DNA of 58,699 nt from Desulfocurvus vexinensis DSM 17965 (GTDB lineage Bacteria > Desulfobacterota > Desulfovibrionia > Desulfovibrionales > Desulfovibrionaceae). The stretch is from the NCBI RefSeq assembly GCF_000519125.1, contig NZ_JAEX01000019.1:1-58699 (forward strand). Direction: 5' to 3'. The translations under genes were made by a program, and so were the position numbers. Shown in pieces: positions 1 to 8,256 of the stretch. Below the pieces are notes generated by a model. It did no database searches and was not told the origin of the DNA. It worked only from the letters and a program-made list of their open reading frames with translations. Each line of letters begins with the position of its first letter. Positions within the stretch are counted from its first letter, which is position 1.

Positions 1-300
1 GACCACGGCAGCCAGTATGTTTCGGACGTATTCCAGGACGAAATCGCCTTCCTGGGCATCAAGAGTTCTCCGTCCTATGTGCGTGAGCCGCAGGGCAACG
101 GGATCGCGGAGCGCTTCGTGCGCACCCTCAAGGAAAACCTGCTCTGGGTCAGGCACTTCGACACGGTTGAAGAACTGAGACTGGCCCTGCTGGAATTCAA
201 GGAAACCTACAATCGGGAATGGATCGTTGGCCGACACGGGTACAAGACCCCGGCCCAGGTCAGAAAGGAGCAGACCGCCCCGGTGTCAATAGCGGCCTGA
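1..300 (+). CDS. IS3-type transposase, C-terminal part (5' truncated by window)
   Basis: Translation from base 1 begins DHGSQY, the region of the second catalytic Asp of the integrase core. The third acidic residue lies in NGIAERF, with 35 residues between D and E, which is the DD(35)E spacing of IS3-like (and IS481-like) transposases. The motif ERFVRTLKEN and the tail RHGYKTPAQVR are typical of these elements' C-termini. The gene ends at TGA 298-300, about 40 bases inside the IS terminus. Only about 99 residues are visible, so whether the complete element uses the usual orfA/orfB frameshift cannot be judged. Confidence 0.85.
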   Translation, partial: DHGSQYVSDVFQDEIAFLGIKSSPSYVREPQGNGIAERFVRTLKENLLWVRHFDTVEELRLALLEFKETYNREWIVGRHGYKTPAQVRKEQTAPVSIAA

Positions 301-340
301 TTAGCGCAAATGAGTGTCCAAAAAACTGTAGACCGCTACA
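246..340 (+). repeat. 95-bp IS terminus, inverted copy at 58605-58699
   Basis: This block is identical, as the reverse complement, to the last 95 bases of the window. It comprises the end of the transposase gene plus the terminal inverted-repeat region. The two copies face each other with their transposase 3' ends toward the interior. Homologous recombination between full copies would invert the intervening segment. Confidence 0.9.
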
Positions 341-1017
341 CTCTCCAGCTGGGCGTTGAGGTCGCGCAGGGACTGCTCGCGCTTGCGCACCTCGCGGGCC
401 ATGACGTCCACTTCCTTGACGATGGCCCGGATCTCCTCCTGGGGCGGGTCGGGGAACTGGTAGCCGTAATCCCCGCGCGAGATGCGCTGGATGCCCGCGA
501 TGAGCTCGTCCAGCGGATGCTTGAGGAACTTGCGCAGCAGGGCCCCGGTGACGGTGGTCACCACCAGCAGCACCACCAGCAGGGTGATGACCGTGGAGGA
601 GAGCATGCGCCGCACGTTGCTGTCGTATCCCGCCGGGGACAGGGCCAGCTCCACGCGCGCGATGACGTTGCCGTCGTGCACGATGTCGCCGCCACGGGTG
701 ATCAGCTCGCCGGTGTGCTTGCGCGAGCTCTCATAGAGCACGGTCAGGTCGGGGTATTCGAGCACGCGCAGGGCGGCCATGTCCTCGTTGCGCATGTGGA
801 AGTCGGCGATGTTGCGGATGTTGTCGCGGTCGATGGTCCAGACGGGCAGCTCCATGCTGATGCGCAGGTTGGAGAGGTACTCGTCGGCCCGGCGCTCCAT
901 CTGGCGCTTCTCGTTCTGCAACATCGTCTGGGCGTTGAAGAACGTCATGAGCGAGGCCGAGCCGCCGATGAGCAGGATGAGGGCGACGACGATGTCACGG
1001 GCGATGGTTCTCTTCAT
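341..1017 (-). pseudogene. HAMP-domain membrane sensor (histidine-kinase-type), truncated by IS
   Basis: Reading leftward from ATG at 1017, the product has an N-terminal membrane helix (about residues 8-28), a periplasmic sensing region of about 130 residues, a second helix (about 170-192) and a HAMP-like segment (HPLDELIAGIQRISRGDYGY). A coiled-coil start (EVRKREQSLRDLNAQLES) follows. The native sequence stops at 341 after about 225 residues, where the IS begins; translation continues about 12 codons into the IS to a TAA at 301-303. The catalytic output domain (kinase, GGDEF or similar) is missing, so the gene is almost certainly non-functional in signalling. An in-frame ATG at 1107 would add 30 residues that do not resemble coding sequence, so 1017 is preferred. 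Confidence 0.75.
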
Positions 1018-1180
1018 TGCGTCCCTGTCCGGTTGCCGTGGGCGGGGTGTTTGCGGGGCGGGCTGGCCTGCCCTTGCGCCTCGCCGTGTACCATATACCA
1101 GATACACCCCTCAGGGCGAGTGTAAAACTGCGCCCCGGGTGCGGATTCGGGGTTGCCTGGCGGAAGCGGCCAAGGCTAGC

Positions 1181-1870
1181 ATGGCAGCCATGAAAGAAAA
1201 ACACTGCGGCGCGCTCCTGCTGCGGGCCGTGTTTTGCGTGGCGCTCCTGGCGGTGGCCGTGGGCCCTTGGCTGGCCCTGGCCGGGGGCTTGGCGGCGCGT
1301 TTCGTGGCCGACGGCGACACCCTGGTGCTGGCCGATGGGCGCACCGTGCGCCTGGCGGGCATCGACAGCCCCGAGATGGGCCAGGGCGGCGCGCCGGACC
1401 AGTACTGCGCCGCCCGGGCCCGGGCGCGCCTGGAGGCGCTGATCCGGGGCCGGACCCTGGCCCTGGAGCCCGGCCCGCGCGGGCGCGACCGCTTCGGGCG
1501 CGTGCTGGCCGTGGTCCGCCTGGACGATGGCACCAGCCTGAACGAGGCCATGGTCCGCGAGGGGCTGGCCTTCGTCTACACCTTTGCGGACGACCCGCCG
1601 GGCCTGACGCGCGCGCTGCTGGCGGCGCAGGCCGAGGCCATGGACGCCGGGCGCGGCTTCTGGCCGCGCGTGCTGGCCCTGCCGGAGGCCGGGCGGCCCT
1701 GGGTGGGCAACATGCGCTCCATGCGCGCCTTCCCGGCGGGCAGCCCCGAGGCCAGCACCGTGGCCGCGAAAAACCGCGTGCCCCTGGCCGGGCTGGAGGA
1801 GGCCTTCCGCCGGGGGTTCAGCCCGGCCCGGCAGGTCAGCCCCTGGCCGGTCCAGGAGCCGGGCGGCTGA
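1181..1870 (+). CDS. Thermonuclease (SNase-like) family protein, secreted or anchored
   Basis: The 229-residue product has a charged N-terminus and one hydrophobic segment (about residues 10-35), consistent with a signal peptide or anchor. A staphylococcal-nuclease fold follows. Recognisable elements are VADGDTLVLADG (Ca2+-binding Asp region), VRLAGIDSPE (the first catalytic Arg and metal ligands) and GRDRFGRVLAVV (second catalytic Arg region). Members of the family hydrolyse DNA and RNA and usually act outside the cytoplasm. Two ATGs (1181 and 1190) are in frame; neither has a strong ribosome site. The C-terminal 60 residues after GFWP are not part of the conserved nuclease core. The gene is divergent from the truncated sensor and stands alone. 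Confidence 0.8.
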   Translation: MAAMKEKHCGALLLRAVFCVALLAVAVGPWLALAGGLAARFVADGDTLVLADGRTVRLAGIDSPEMGQGGAPDQYCAARARARLEALIRGRTLALEPGPRGRDRFGRVLAVVRLDDGTSLNEAMVREGLAFVYTFADDPPGLTRALLAAQAEAMDAGRGFWPRVLALPEAGRPWVGNMRSMRAFPAGSPEASTVAAKNRVPLAGLEEAFRRGFSPARQVSPWPVQEPGG

Positions 1871-1967
1871 CCCCGGGAAGCCCCGGGGCGCTTTGCTGCG
1901 TGCGCAATAATAGCCCGGGAATCCGCGCCGTGCTTCGCTTGCGGCCCGGCCCGCCCCGGGAAAGGCG

Positions 1968-1996
1968 TTGACGTTGCCCCAGGCATGTTTTAGCGT
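1968..1996 (+). promoter_or_regulatory. Candidate σ70 promoter for the acyl-CoA dehydrogenase/ETF operon
   Basis: TTGACG (1968-1973) matches the -35 consensus at five of six positions. It is followed after exactly 17 bases by TAGCGT (1991-1996), a weak -10. The next gene starts at 2089. A terminator-like hairpin lies between this promoter and the gene. Confidence 0.4.
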
Positions 1997-2021
1997 ACGG
2001 CACCTTTTGCGGGCCCTGTTC

Positions 2022-2056
2022 GGAGCCCGCCCCGGGGGCCCGGTCGGGCTCCTTTT
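2022..2056 (+). terminator. Terminator-like hairpin in the leader of the ETF operon
   Basis: GGAGCCCG (2022-2029) pairs perfectly with CGGGCTCC (2045-2052), and TTTT follows at 2053-2056. The hairpin is downstream of the candidate promoter at 1968-1996 and 33 bases upstream of the start codon at 2089. It could be an attenuator in the operon leader, or the late terminator of the nuclease gene that ends at 1870. Confidence 0.5.
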
Positions 2057-2088
2057 CGCGGAACCTCAACGGAACCGAGTAGCAGCGC

Positions 2089-4167
2089 ATGGAAACACTT
2101 CGCACCCTGCCGGGCGACGATGTCCGGCAAATCCTGTGGCGTTACGCCGACCGCTTCGATCTCCAGATGGCCGTGCAGTCGGCCCGCTCCATCGCCCGCA
2201 GCGTCGTGGCCCGGCTGGTGGCCGACGGCGTCCGCAATACCCATGAGTGGACCGAGCGCAAGGCCGAGCTGCTCAAGGCCTTCGACGAGTCCGGGCTGAC
2301 CTCCATCTATATGGACCCCGCCCAGGGCGGCTTCATCGAGGGCCCCAAGAACCTGGCCCTGGCCCTGGTGGCCATGGAGCTGGCCTGGGTGGACGGCGGC
2401 GCCGCCACCAGCGCCCTTGCCAGCTGCCTGGGCCTGGCGCCCATCCACGAGAAGGGCACCGACGAGCAGCGCGCCCACTACCTGCCCCTGTGCACCCCCC
2501 CGCAGCCCGGGGAGGACCGCGTGTGCCGCCGCGCCGCCTTCGCCCTCACCGAGCCGCTGCCCTACGTGGGCGTGGACACGGGCATCCTGGGCGGCAAGAT
2601 GCGCGTGCAGAGCTGGGACGACGGCGCCGAGCCCCTGCTCAAGGTCGAGAAGCGCGGCCGCTTCATCACCAACATGGACTTTGCCGATATCGTCACCGCC
2701 GCCGTGGAGTCCGACGACCCGCGCATCAAGGGCTCGTGCATGATCATCCTGGAAAAGGATGACCCCGGCACCTTCGACCGCGGCGCCCCGACCCTGAAGA
2801 TGGTCCACCAGCTGTCCAGCACCCGCGATCCCGTCATGAGCCTGACCGTGCCCGCCTCGCGCATCATCGGCGGCTACGATGTGGTGGACGGGGTCATCGT
2901 GCCGCGCTTCAGCCACGGCGAGATCATCGCCTCGGTCTTCCACCGCACGCGCATCCCCGTGGGCCTCATGACCTCGGCCAAGCTGCTCTCGGCCATCGAG
3001 CCGATCATCCGCTACCACCGCCAGCGCTTCCGGGGCGGGTCCGTGGGCGAGCCGGGCAGCCGCCGCCACGAACTGGGTCTGCAGATGAACGAGGACGCCC
3101 TGCAGCGGCTGGTGGACGTGTGGGCCACGGGCGAGGCCGGGTGCTCCCTGGGCCTTGCCGCCGCGCGTCTGGCCGACCGCTTCGACCCCATCGAGCGCGA
3201 GAAGGACCGCCAGTTCGCCGCCCAGGGCATCAAGGGCCGCAAGCAGCTGGCCGCGCTCAAGGACAGCCAGGAGCGCGCCCTGGAGTATGTGCGCCTGAAG
3301 TACGCCCCCGCCGGGCAGGCCGACCCCGCGCGGCTGGCCGAGCTGGAAGCCGACACCCTGGCCCAGTTCGTGTACATGGACGCCCTGGCCGGGGTGCTCA
3401 ACCCCGCCACCAAGCTCTGGAACACCGGCGTGGGTGCGACCATGATGCGCGAGGCCGTGTCCCTGGTGGGCGGCTACGGCATCACCGAGGACTGCCCGGG
3501 CTTCCTCTGCCACAAGTGGATGGACGCCCAGCTGGAAGCCACCTACGAAGGCCCCGAGGCCGTGCAGCGCCGCCACCTGACCCTGACCATGACCAACCCC
3601 GTGTTCCTGGAGCTGGTGCGCCAGTGGAGCGCCGAGCTGCGCCGCAGCCAGGCCGGGGGCGCCGCCGCCCTGGCCGGAGCCCTGGACCTGTGGCTGTGGA
3701 CCCTGGACTTCCTGCAAAACGGCGCCGACCGCGACGGCAAGAAGCTCTACCACGGCAAGCGCCAGGGCGTGACCTTCCCCCTGGCCGATGCCCTGGGCTG
3801 GCTGCTGGCGGCGCGGTCCCTGATGCAGGACGTGGCCGTGCTGGCCGCCGAGGCCCCCGCCAGTCCCGTGCTGGCCGAGGCCGCCCCGGGGCTCACGGCC
3901 TTCTACGCCGACATGGCCTGCGTCCAGGCCGCCCGCGCGGCGGGCGAGGCCGCGCGCGTCTGCGCCGAGCTGGTCTACGGCTACGGCTGCGGGCAGGCCC
4001 AGGACGGGCCCGGCGGGCCGTGCATCGTCTTCACGGGCAGCGAGGAGTTCGCCCGCCTGCGCCAGGGCGTGGACCAGGGCCTGCACGGCACGCGCCTGGC
4101 CAAGGACCGCGCCGCCGAGGCGCTGACCGCGGTGATGATCCCCGAGGCCCTGGACTACCCCCTGTAA
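2089..4167 (+). CDS. Acyl-CoA dehydrogenase family protein (long form, 692 aa)
   Basis: This flavoprotein is expected to oxidise an acyl-CoA to the 2,3-enoyl-CoA and hand electrons to the ETF encoded downstream. The central and C-terminal ACAD domain is recognisable. GGYGITED followed by LEATYEGPEAVQRR reproduces the family signature in which the Glu of YEG (residue 487) is the catalytic base. At 692 residues it is much longer than classical ACADs (about 380) and matches the long-chain or DmdC-like size class, with an extra C-terminal domain after about residue 510. The first gene of a co-directional block (FAD/FeS protein, EtfB, EtfA), it is separated from the next gene by 61 bases containing a strong hairpin. 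The substrate cannot be read from the sequence. Confidence 0.85.
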   Translation: METLRTLPGDDVRQILWRYADRFDLQMAVQSARSIARSVVARLVADGVRNTHEWTERKAELLKAFDESGLTSIYMDPAQGGFIEGPKNLALALVAMELAWVDGGAATSALASCLGLAPIHEKGTDEQRAHYLPLCTPPQPGEDRVCRRAAFALTEPLPYVGVDTGILGGKMRVQSWDDGAEPLLKVEKRGRFITNMDFADIVTAAVESDDPRIKGSCMIILEKDDPGTFDRGAPTLKMVHQLSSTRDPVMSLTVPASRIIGGYDVVDGVIVPRFSHGEIIASVFHRTRIPVGLMTSAKLLSAIEPIIRYHRQRFRGGSVGEPGSRRHELGLQMNEDALQRLVDVWATGEAGCSLGLAAARLADRFDPIEREKDRQFAAQGIKGRKQLAALKDSQERALEYVRLKYAPAGQADPARLAELEADTLAQFVYMDALAGVLNPATKLWNTGVGATMMREAVSLVGGYGITEDCPGFLCHKWMDAQLEATYEGPEAVQRRHLTLTMTNPVFLELVRQWSAELRRSQAGGAAALAGALDLWLWTLDFLQNGADRDGKKLYHGKRQGVTFPLADALGWLLAARSLMQDVAVLAAEAPASPVLAEAAPGLTAFYADMACVQAARAAGEAARVCAELVYGYGCGQAQDGPGGPCIVFTGSEEFARLRQGVDQGLHGTRLAKDRAAEALTAVMIPEALDYPL

Positions 4168-4174
4168 TCCTCGC

Positions 4175-4200
4175 GGGGCCGCCCCAGCCGGGGCGGCCCC
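4175..4200 (+). other. Strong intercistronic hairpin
   Basis: GGGGCCGCCCC (4175-4185) and GGGGCGGCCCC (4190-4200) form a perfect 11-bp stem with a four-base loop, directly after the acyl-CoA dehydrogenase stop codon. There is no T-run (GTGTCC follows). It more likely stabilises the upstream transcript or partly uncouples expression than terminates fully. Confidence 0.6.
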
Positions 4201-4228
4201 GTGTCCTTCCACCCACCCCCGAGCAGCC

Positions 4229-6115
4229 ATGACAGCACACCCCCAGGCGACCCCCCAGGCCGAGGCCCCCGAAATCCCCCGCCAGAACATGGAAGCCGAC
4301 ATCGTCTGCGTGGGCTTCGGCCCGGCGGTGGCCGGGTTCCTGACCACGCTCACCCGCGGGCTGGTGGGCGAGGACGGCGCGCCCGTGGCCGAGTCGCGCG
4401 TCATGCCCGGCATGGCGCCGCAGGTCATGTGCTACGAGCGCGCCGACGACGTGGGCTTTGGCGTGTCGGGCGTGGTCACCCGGGGCCGGGCCATCCGCGC
4501 CAGCTTTCCGGACCTGGACCTGACCCAGATTCCCATGGCCCACGCCGTGACCTCCGAGAAGGTCGTCTATCTGTTCGACCCCCTGGGGGCCAGCCGCCGC
4601 AGCGACGGCCTGCGCGCCGCCGAGGCCGCCGCGCGCCGCCTGCCCTGGCACGACAAGACCCTGGCGGCCATGGAGCTGCCCTGGATTCCGCCCTTTTTGC
4701 GCAAGGAGCCGGGCATGGTCCTGTCCATGGGCCAGTTCACCCAGTGGGCGGGCTGGCAGGTCATGGGCACGGGGCTGGCCCAGGTCTGGCCGGGAACGCC
4801 CGTGGCCGCGCCGCTCCTGGAGAATGGGCGCGTGCGCGGCGTGCGTCTGGCCGACCAGGGCGTGAACCGCAAGGGCGAGCCCGAGGCCGGGTTCATGCCC
4901 GGCATGGACGTGACCGCCGCGCTGACCGTGGTCGGCGATGGGCCCGTGGGCCCCGTGGGCCGCGCCATCGACGCCGCCCTGGGCCTGCCCGCCGGGCGCC
5001 ACCAGCGCGACTGGGCCCTGGGCATGAAGGCCGTGGTCCAGCTGCCCGAGGGCTGCCCGCTGGCCCCCGGCACGGTCATCCACACCCTGGGCTTCCCCGA
5101 GCCGGAAATCTTCGGTTTTCTCTACGTCTACCCCGAGGGTGTGGCCTCTATGGGCATCTTCGTGCCCTCGTGGTTCGACAGCCCCGTGCGCACGGCCTAC
5201 CGCTATCTCCAGCACTGGATGCGCCACCCCTACCTCTGGCGCTGGCTGGACGGCGGCACCATGCGCTCCTGGGGCGCCAAGAGCCTGGCCGAGTGGGGCC
5301 GCCACGGCGAACCCGCCCTGGTCGGCGACGGCTACGCGCGCATCGGCGAGTGCTCCGGGTCCACCAACGTGCTCACGGGCTCGGGGGTGGACGAGGCCTG
5401 GGCCACGGGCGTGCTGCTGGGCGAGGGCGTGCTCGAACTCCTGCGCCAGGGCCGCGACTTCACCCGCGAGAATCTGGAAGAGGCCTACGTGGCCCGGCGG
5501 CGGCGCTCCTGGGTGGAGCAGGAGGCCCAGGTGGCCGAGAAATCGCGCGACGGCTTCCAGTGGGGCGTGATCCAGGGCCTTGTGGGCATGGCGCTCACCG
5601 GGCTTACGGGCGGCTCCGTGAATATTTCCCCGGCCATCAAGCGCCCCCACGAGCGCATCCCGCCCCTGGAGCGCTATTGCCGGGGCCGCATTCCGGCGGC
5701 GGAGGTGGCCGAGCTGCGCGCCGCCTGCCGCGCCCAGGGCCGCAGCCTGCACGACGCGGTCATGGACCGCATGGGCTGGCCGCAGATCGAATACGACGGC
5801 AAGCTGCTGGTGTCGCACCAGGACGCGCTGCTGCTGGGCGGCAAGGTCCAGGCCGCGCCGGGCTACGCCGACCATGTGCGCTTCAAGGACCACGCGGTCT
5901 GCGCCGCCTGCGCCGAGCAGGTCTGCATCAGCGCCTGCTCCGGGCAGGCCATCACCGCCAACCCCGAGCCCGGGGCCCCGCTGTTCGACCGCGAGAAGTG
6001 CGTCCACTGCGGCGCCTGCCTGTGGAACTGCTCCAAGGCCGACCCCGCCGACCCCGAGGCCAGCAACGTGGCCTTCGGCGCCGGGGCGGGCGGGCTGCAT
6101 TCCAACGAGAACTGA
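4229..6115 (+). CDS. ETF:quinone oxidoreductase-like flavoprotein with C-terminal ferredoxin domain (FixCX-like)
   Basis: The 628-residue product begins with an FAD-binding Rossmann segment (DIVCVGFGPAVAGF, about residues 28-41). The middle resembles the geranylgeranyl-reductase/ETF-QO fold. The C-terminus is an iron-sulfur module with cysteines in CAACAEQVCISAC and CVHCGACLWNCSKADP, the latter being the FixX/ETF-QO type. The role inferred from the family and context is to take electrons from the reduced EtfAB encoded next and pass them to the membrane quinone pool. FixC and FixX functions are joined in one chain, as in ETF-QO. The gene starts at ATG 4229, 61 bases after the dehydrogenase, and is followed 36 bases later by etfB. 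Confidence 0.75.
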   Translation: MTAHPQATPQAEAPEIPRQNMEADIVCVGFGPAVAGFLTTLTRGLVGEDGAPVAESRVMPGMAPQVMCYERADDVGFGVSGVVTRGRAIRASFPDLDLTQIPMAHAVTSEKVVYLFDPLGASRRSDGLRAAEAAARRLPWHDKTLAAMELPWIPPFLRKEPGMVLSMGQFTQWAGWQVMGTGLAQVWPGTPVAAPLLENGRVRGVRLADQGVNRKGEPEAGFMPGMDVTAALTVVGDGPVGPVGRAIDAALGLPAGRHQRDWALGMKAVVQLPEGCPLAPGTVIHTLGFPEPEIFGFLYVYPEGVASMGIFVPSWFDSPVRTAYRYLQHWMRHPYLWRWLDGGTMRSWGAKSLAEWGRHGEPALVGDGYARIGECSGSTNVLTGSGVDEAWATGVLLGEGVLELLRQGRDFTRENLEEAYVARRRRSWVEQEAQVAEKSRDGFQWGVIQGLVGMALTGLTGGSVNISPAIKRPHERIPPLERYCRGRIPAAEVAELRAACRAQGRSLHDAVMDRMGWPQIEYDGKLLVSHQDALLLGGKVQAAPGYADHVRFKDHAVCAACAEQVCISACSGQAITANPEPGAPLFDREKCVHCGACLWNCSKADPADPEASNVAFGAGAGGLHSNEN

Positions 6116-6151
6116 CCGGACCCACGCGGCCCGCAATCCAAGGAGAACCTC

Positions 6152-6955
6152 ATGAGCTACCATATCGTGGTCTGCGGGAGCATCGTCCCCGACCCGCTCC
6201 AGACCCTGGAGCCCGTGGCCGGGCCCGGCGGCCCGGCCCTGAAGAACGAAATGATGCTGCCCGCCGTGCTCGACCCCTGGGCGGCCCACGCCCTGTTCGA
6301 GGCCGCCAACCTGGCCAAGAACGTGCCCGGCTCCAAGGTCTGGCTGGTCAGCGTCGGCCCCAAGGCCAAGCTCCAGCAGGTGATGATGCACGTCGCCCAG
6401 AAGGTGCCCTTCGAGCTGGTGGTCATGGACGGCCCGGCGGGCGGCTTCGTGGAGGCCGCCGACACCGCCGCCGCCCTGGCCAAGGCCGTGGAGGGCATCA
6501 CCGGGCTGGACAAGGGCAAGCTGCTGCTTTTCGGCGGCTGGAGCAGCGCCTCGCGCGGCACCGGCGCCACCTTGCAGATCCTGGGCGAACTGCTGGGTGT
6601 CACCGAGCAGTTCCAGGGCGTGGACGAGCTGCGCCCGGCGGACGACGGCTCCTTCGAGGTCAAGGAGCGCATCGAGGGCGGCGGCTACCTGCGCTCGCGC
6701 TGCGCGGGCGCGCCCGCCGTGCTGGGCTGGGCCACGGGCAACCTGCCCGAGCCGCCCAACAACCCCCAGGTGGGCATGCAGAACATGCGCCTGATCATGC
6801 CCGCGCTGCAAAAGGCCCAGCCCGCCGCCGTGGGCGCCGCCGGAGTGGCCTACAAGGCCGTGGAGCTGCCCGGCACCCGCCGCCAGACGCGCATCGTCAA
6901 GGACACCCCCGTGGACGACATCGCCCGCGAAATCGTGGAATGGATCAAGGGCTGA
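6152..6955 (+). CDS. etfB: Electron transfer flavoprotein, beta subunit
   Basis: The 267-residue protein opens with the EtfB-type strand-loop SYHIVVCGSIVPDP and carries the nucleotide-binding α/β region typical of ETF. It pairs with EtfA to bind FAD (and AMP in classical ETFs). The segment TGNLPEPPNNPQVGMQNMR occupies the position of the usual EtfB signature (a conserved NxPRYP-like stretch) but is divergent, matching the divergence of the neighbouring EtfA. The start ATG at 6152 is preceded by the strong ribosome site AAGGAGAA. etfA follows 23 bases downstream. Family assignment is firm; redox partner specificity is inferred from context. Confidence 0.85.
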   Translation: MSYHIVVCGSIVPDPLQTLEPVAGPGGPALKNEMMLPAVLDPWAAHALFEAANLAKNVPGSKVWLVSVGPKAKLQQVMMHVAQKVPFELVVMDGPAGGFVEAADTAAALAKAVEGITGLDKGKLLLFGGWSSASRGTGATLQILGELLGVTEQFQGVDELRPADDGSFEVKERIEGGGYLRSRCAGAPAVLGWATGNLPEPPNNPQVGMQNMRLIMPALQKAQPAAVGAAGVAYKAVELPGTRRQTRIVKDTPVDDIAREIVEWIKG

Positions 6956-6978
6956 GCGCCCACGCACAGGAGACCGAC

Positions 6979-8001
6979 ATGGAAACGATTCTCTACCTCG
7001 CGCACCCCGAGGACAACGGCGCCCTGGGCCGCACGGCCCTGGAAGCCCTGGCCGCCGCCAAGGCCCTGGCCGCAGGCCTGGGCGCCCCGTTCAGCGTGGG
7101 CCTGCTGGGCGGGTCCGTGCAGGCTGCGGCGGACTCCATCGCCGCCTGCGGCGCCGCCGCGTTCTTCGCCGCCCAGGGCGAGGCCCTGGCCGCCTCGCGC
7201 TACAGCACCGACGCCGCCGCCTGCGAGGCCCTGTGCCGCGCCGCCGGGGCCACCCTCGTCGTCGCCCCGGCCACGGCGCGCCTGGCGCGCTGCCTGCCCG
7301 GCGTGGCCCAGCGCCTGGGGGGCCGCGTGGACTCCAATTGCACGGGCCTGACCGTGGAAAACGGCGCGCCCCTGGTCAGCCGCTGGTACTACCGCCAGCG
7401 CATGGTCGCCGCCCAGATCCGCGAGCATCGGCCCTGGATCATCACCGTGGCCCCGTGCTGTTTCCTCGCCGAAGACGGGCAGGGCGGCAGCGCCAGCCTC
7501 CAGGCCGTGGACCTGCCCGCCGTGACCCCGCGCACCGAGGTGCTGGGCATCGACGCCCCCGCCGCCGACGAGCAGACCATCCGCCCCGAGGCCGAAATGC
7601 TGCTGGTGGCCGGAGCGGGCTGGACCAAGAAGCAGGCCGACGGCCAGTCGCACCCCGACAAGGCCGCCGAGCATATCCTGGGCTTCCTGGACCGCACCAA
7701 GGCCTCCCTGGGCAGTTCCAAGTCCCTGGTGGACCTCTCGGGCGAGGGCCAGTCCGTGCTGCCCTTCCTGACGCACCTGCACCAGGTCGGCCAGACCGGC
7801 GCCACCCCGCGCCACAAGAAGGGCCTGGCCACCTGCTGCCACGGCGAGGAACCCCACGTCGTGGGCTGGCGCTTCATCACCGAACGCCGCGCCGTGAACC
7901 TCGACGCCGGCTGCGGCTGGGCCCAGGGCAAAGCCGACGTCCTCTACGTCGCCGACGCCTTCGCCGTCATGGCCAAGGTCAACGAGTTGCTGGGCAAGTA
8001 G
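6979..8001 (+). CDS. etfA: Electron transfer flavoprotein, alpha subunit, atypical C-terminus
   Basis: The N-terminal α/β domain (about 1-190) and the FAD-domain entry are recognisable: GAGWTKKQADGQ and, at residues 269-274, QVGQTG. In canonical EtfA/FixB the latter is followed by a SGAIQH motif that contacts FAD. Here it is replaced by a different conserved-looking tail with TPRHKKGLATCCHGEEPHVVG and NLDAGCGWAQGKADVLYVAD. This marks a distinct EtfA subfamily whose flavin environment probably differs from classical ETF. The 340-residue length is normal. It is the last gene of the operon and is followed by a terminator at 8081-8131. Confidence 0.8.
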   Translation: METILYLAHPEDNGALGRTALEALAAAKALAAGLGAPFSVGLLGGSVQAAADSIAACGAAAFFAAQGEALAASRYSTDAAACEALCRAAGATLVVAPATARLARCLPGVAQRLGGRVDSNCTGLTVENGAPLVSRWYYRQRMVAAQIREHRPWIITVAPCCFLAEDGQGGSASLQAVDLPAVTPRTEVLGIDAPAADEQTIRPEAEMLLVAGAGWTKKQADGQSHPDKAAEHILGFLDRTKASLGSSKSLVDLSGEGQSVLPFLTHLHQVGQTGATPRHKKGLATCCHGEEPHVVGWRFITERRAVNLDAGCGWAQGKADVLYVADAFAVMAKVNELLGK

Positions 8002-8080
8002 GGCAGGGGGGGGGCCGGGAAGGCCCGGATTTCCGCATTCTCCCCTGGTTTGTCCCGTACGGACGCACGGCGCTCCACCA

Positions 8081-8131
8081 TTGCAGAACAGAAAATCCCC
8101 GGTTCACGCCGGGGATTTTTCTGTTCTGCAA
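8081..8131 (+). terminator. Large bidirectional terminator between etfA and the patatin gene
   Basis: TTGCAGAACAGAAAATCCCCGG (8081-8102) and its near-perfect complement ending at 8131 form a stem of about 22 bp with one bulged A, around the loop TTCACG. The arm after the GC core contains a T-rich stretch (GATTTTTCTG) on the plus strand and a matching one on the minus strand. It can therefore serve both etfA (+) and the convergent patatin gene (-). Confidence 0.8.
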
Positions 8132-8256
8132 CGGCCAAAGGGAGGAAGGGCCATGACCTCCCGGGCCGCATTCCCGCCGAGTCCCAAGCAGCGCCCGGGC
8201 CGCCGGGGCTGCCGGAAGCATCCGTTCTCCTCTTCACATCTTGCAATCCTCAACCG

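Larger units (their letters stand above)
1..340 (+). mobile_element. 3' end of an IS3-type insertion sequence (left copy)
   Basis: The stretch carries the distal part of a DDE transposase gene and ends at position 340 with the terminus TGAGTGTCC...GACCGCTACA. Read outward-in, this gives a TG-starting IS end (TGTAGCGGTC...). The boundary at 340 is set by comparison with the right end of the window: 246-340 equals the reverse complement of 58605-58699 across 95 bases, and the match stops exactly at 340/341. The 5' part of the element lies outside the window, so its other inverted repeat and any target-site duplication cannot be seen. The insertion cuts the sensor gene to its right. Confidence 0.85.
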
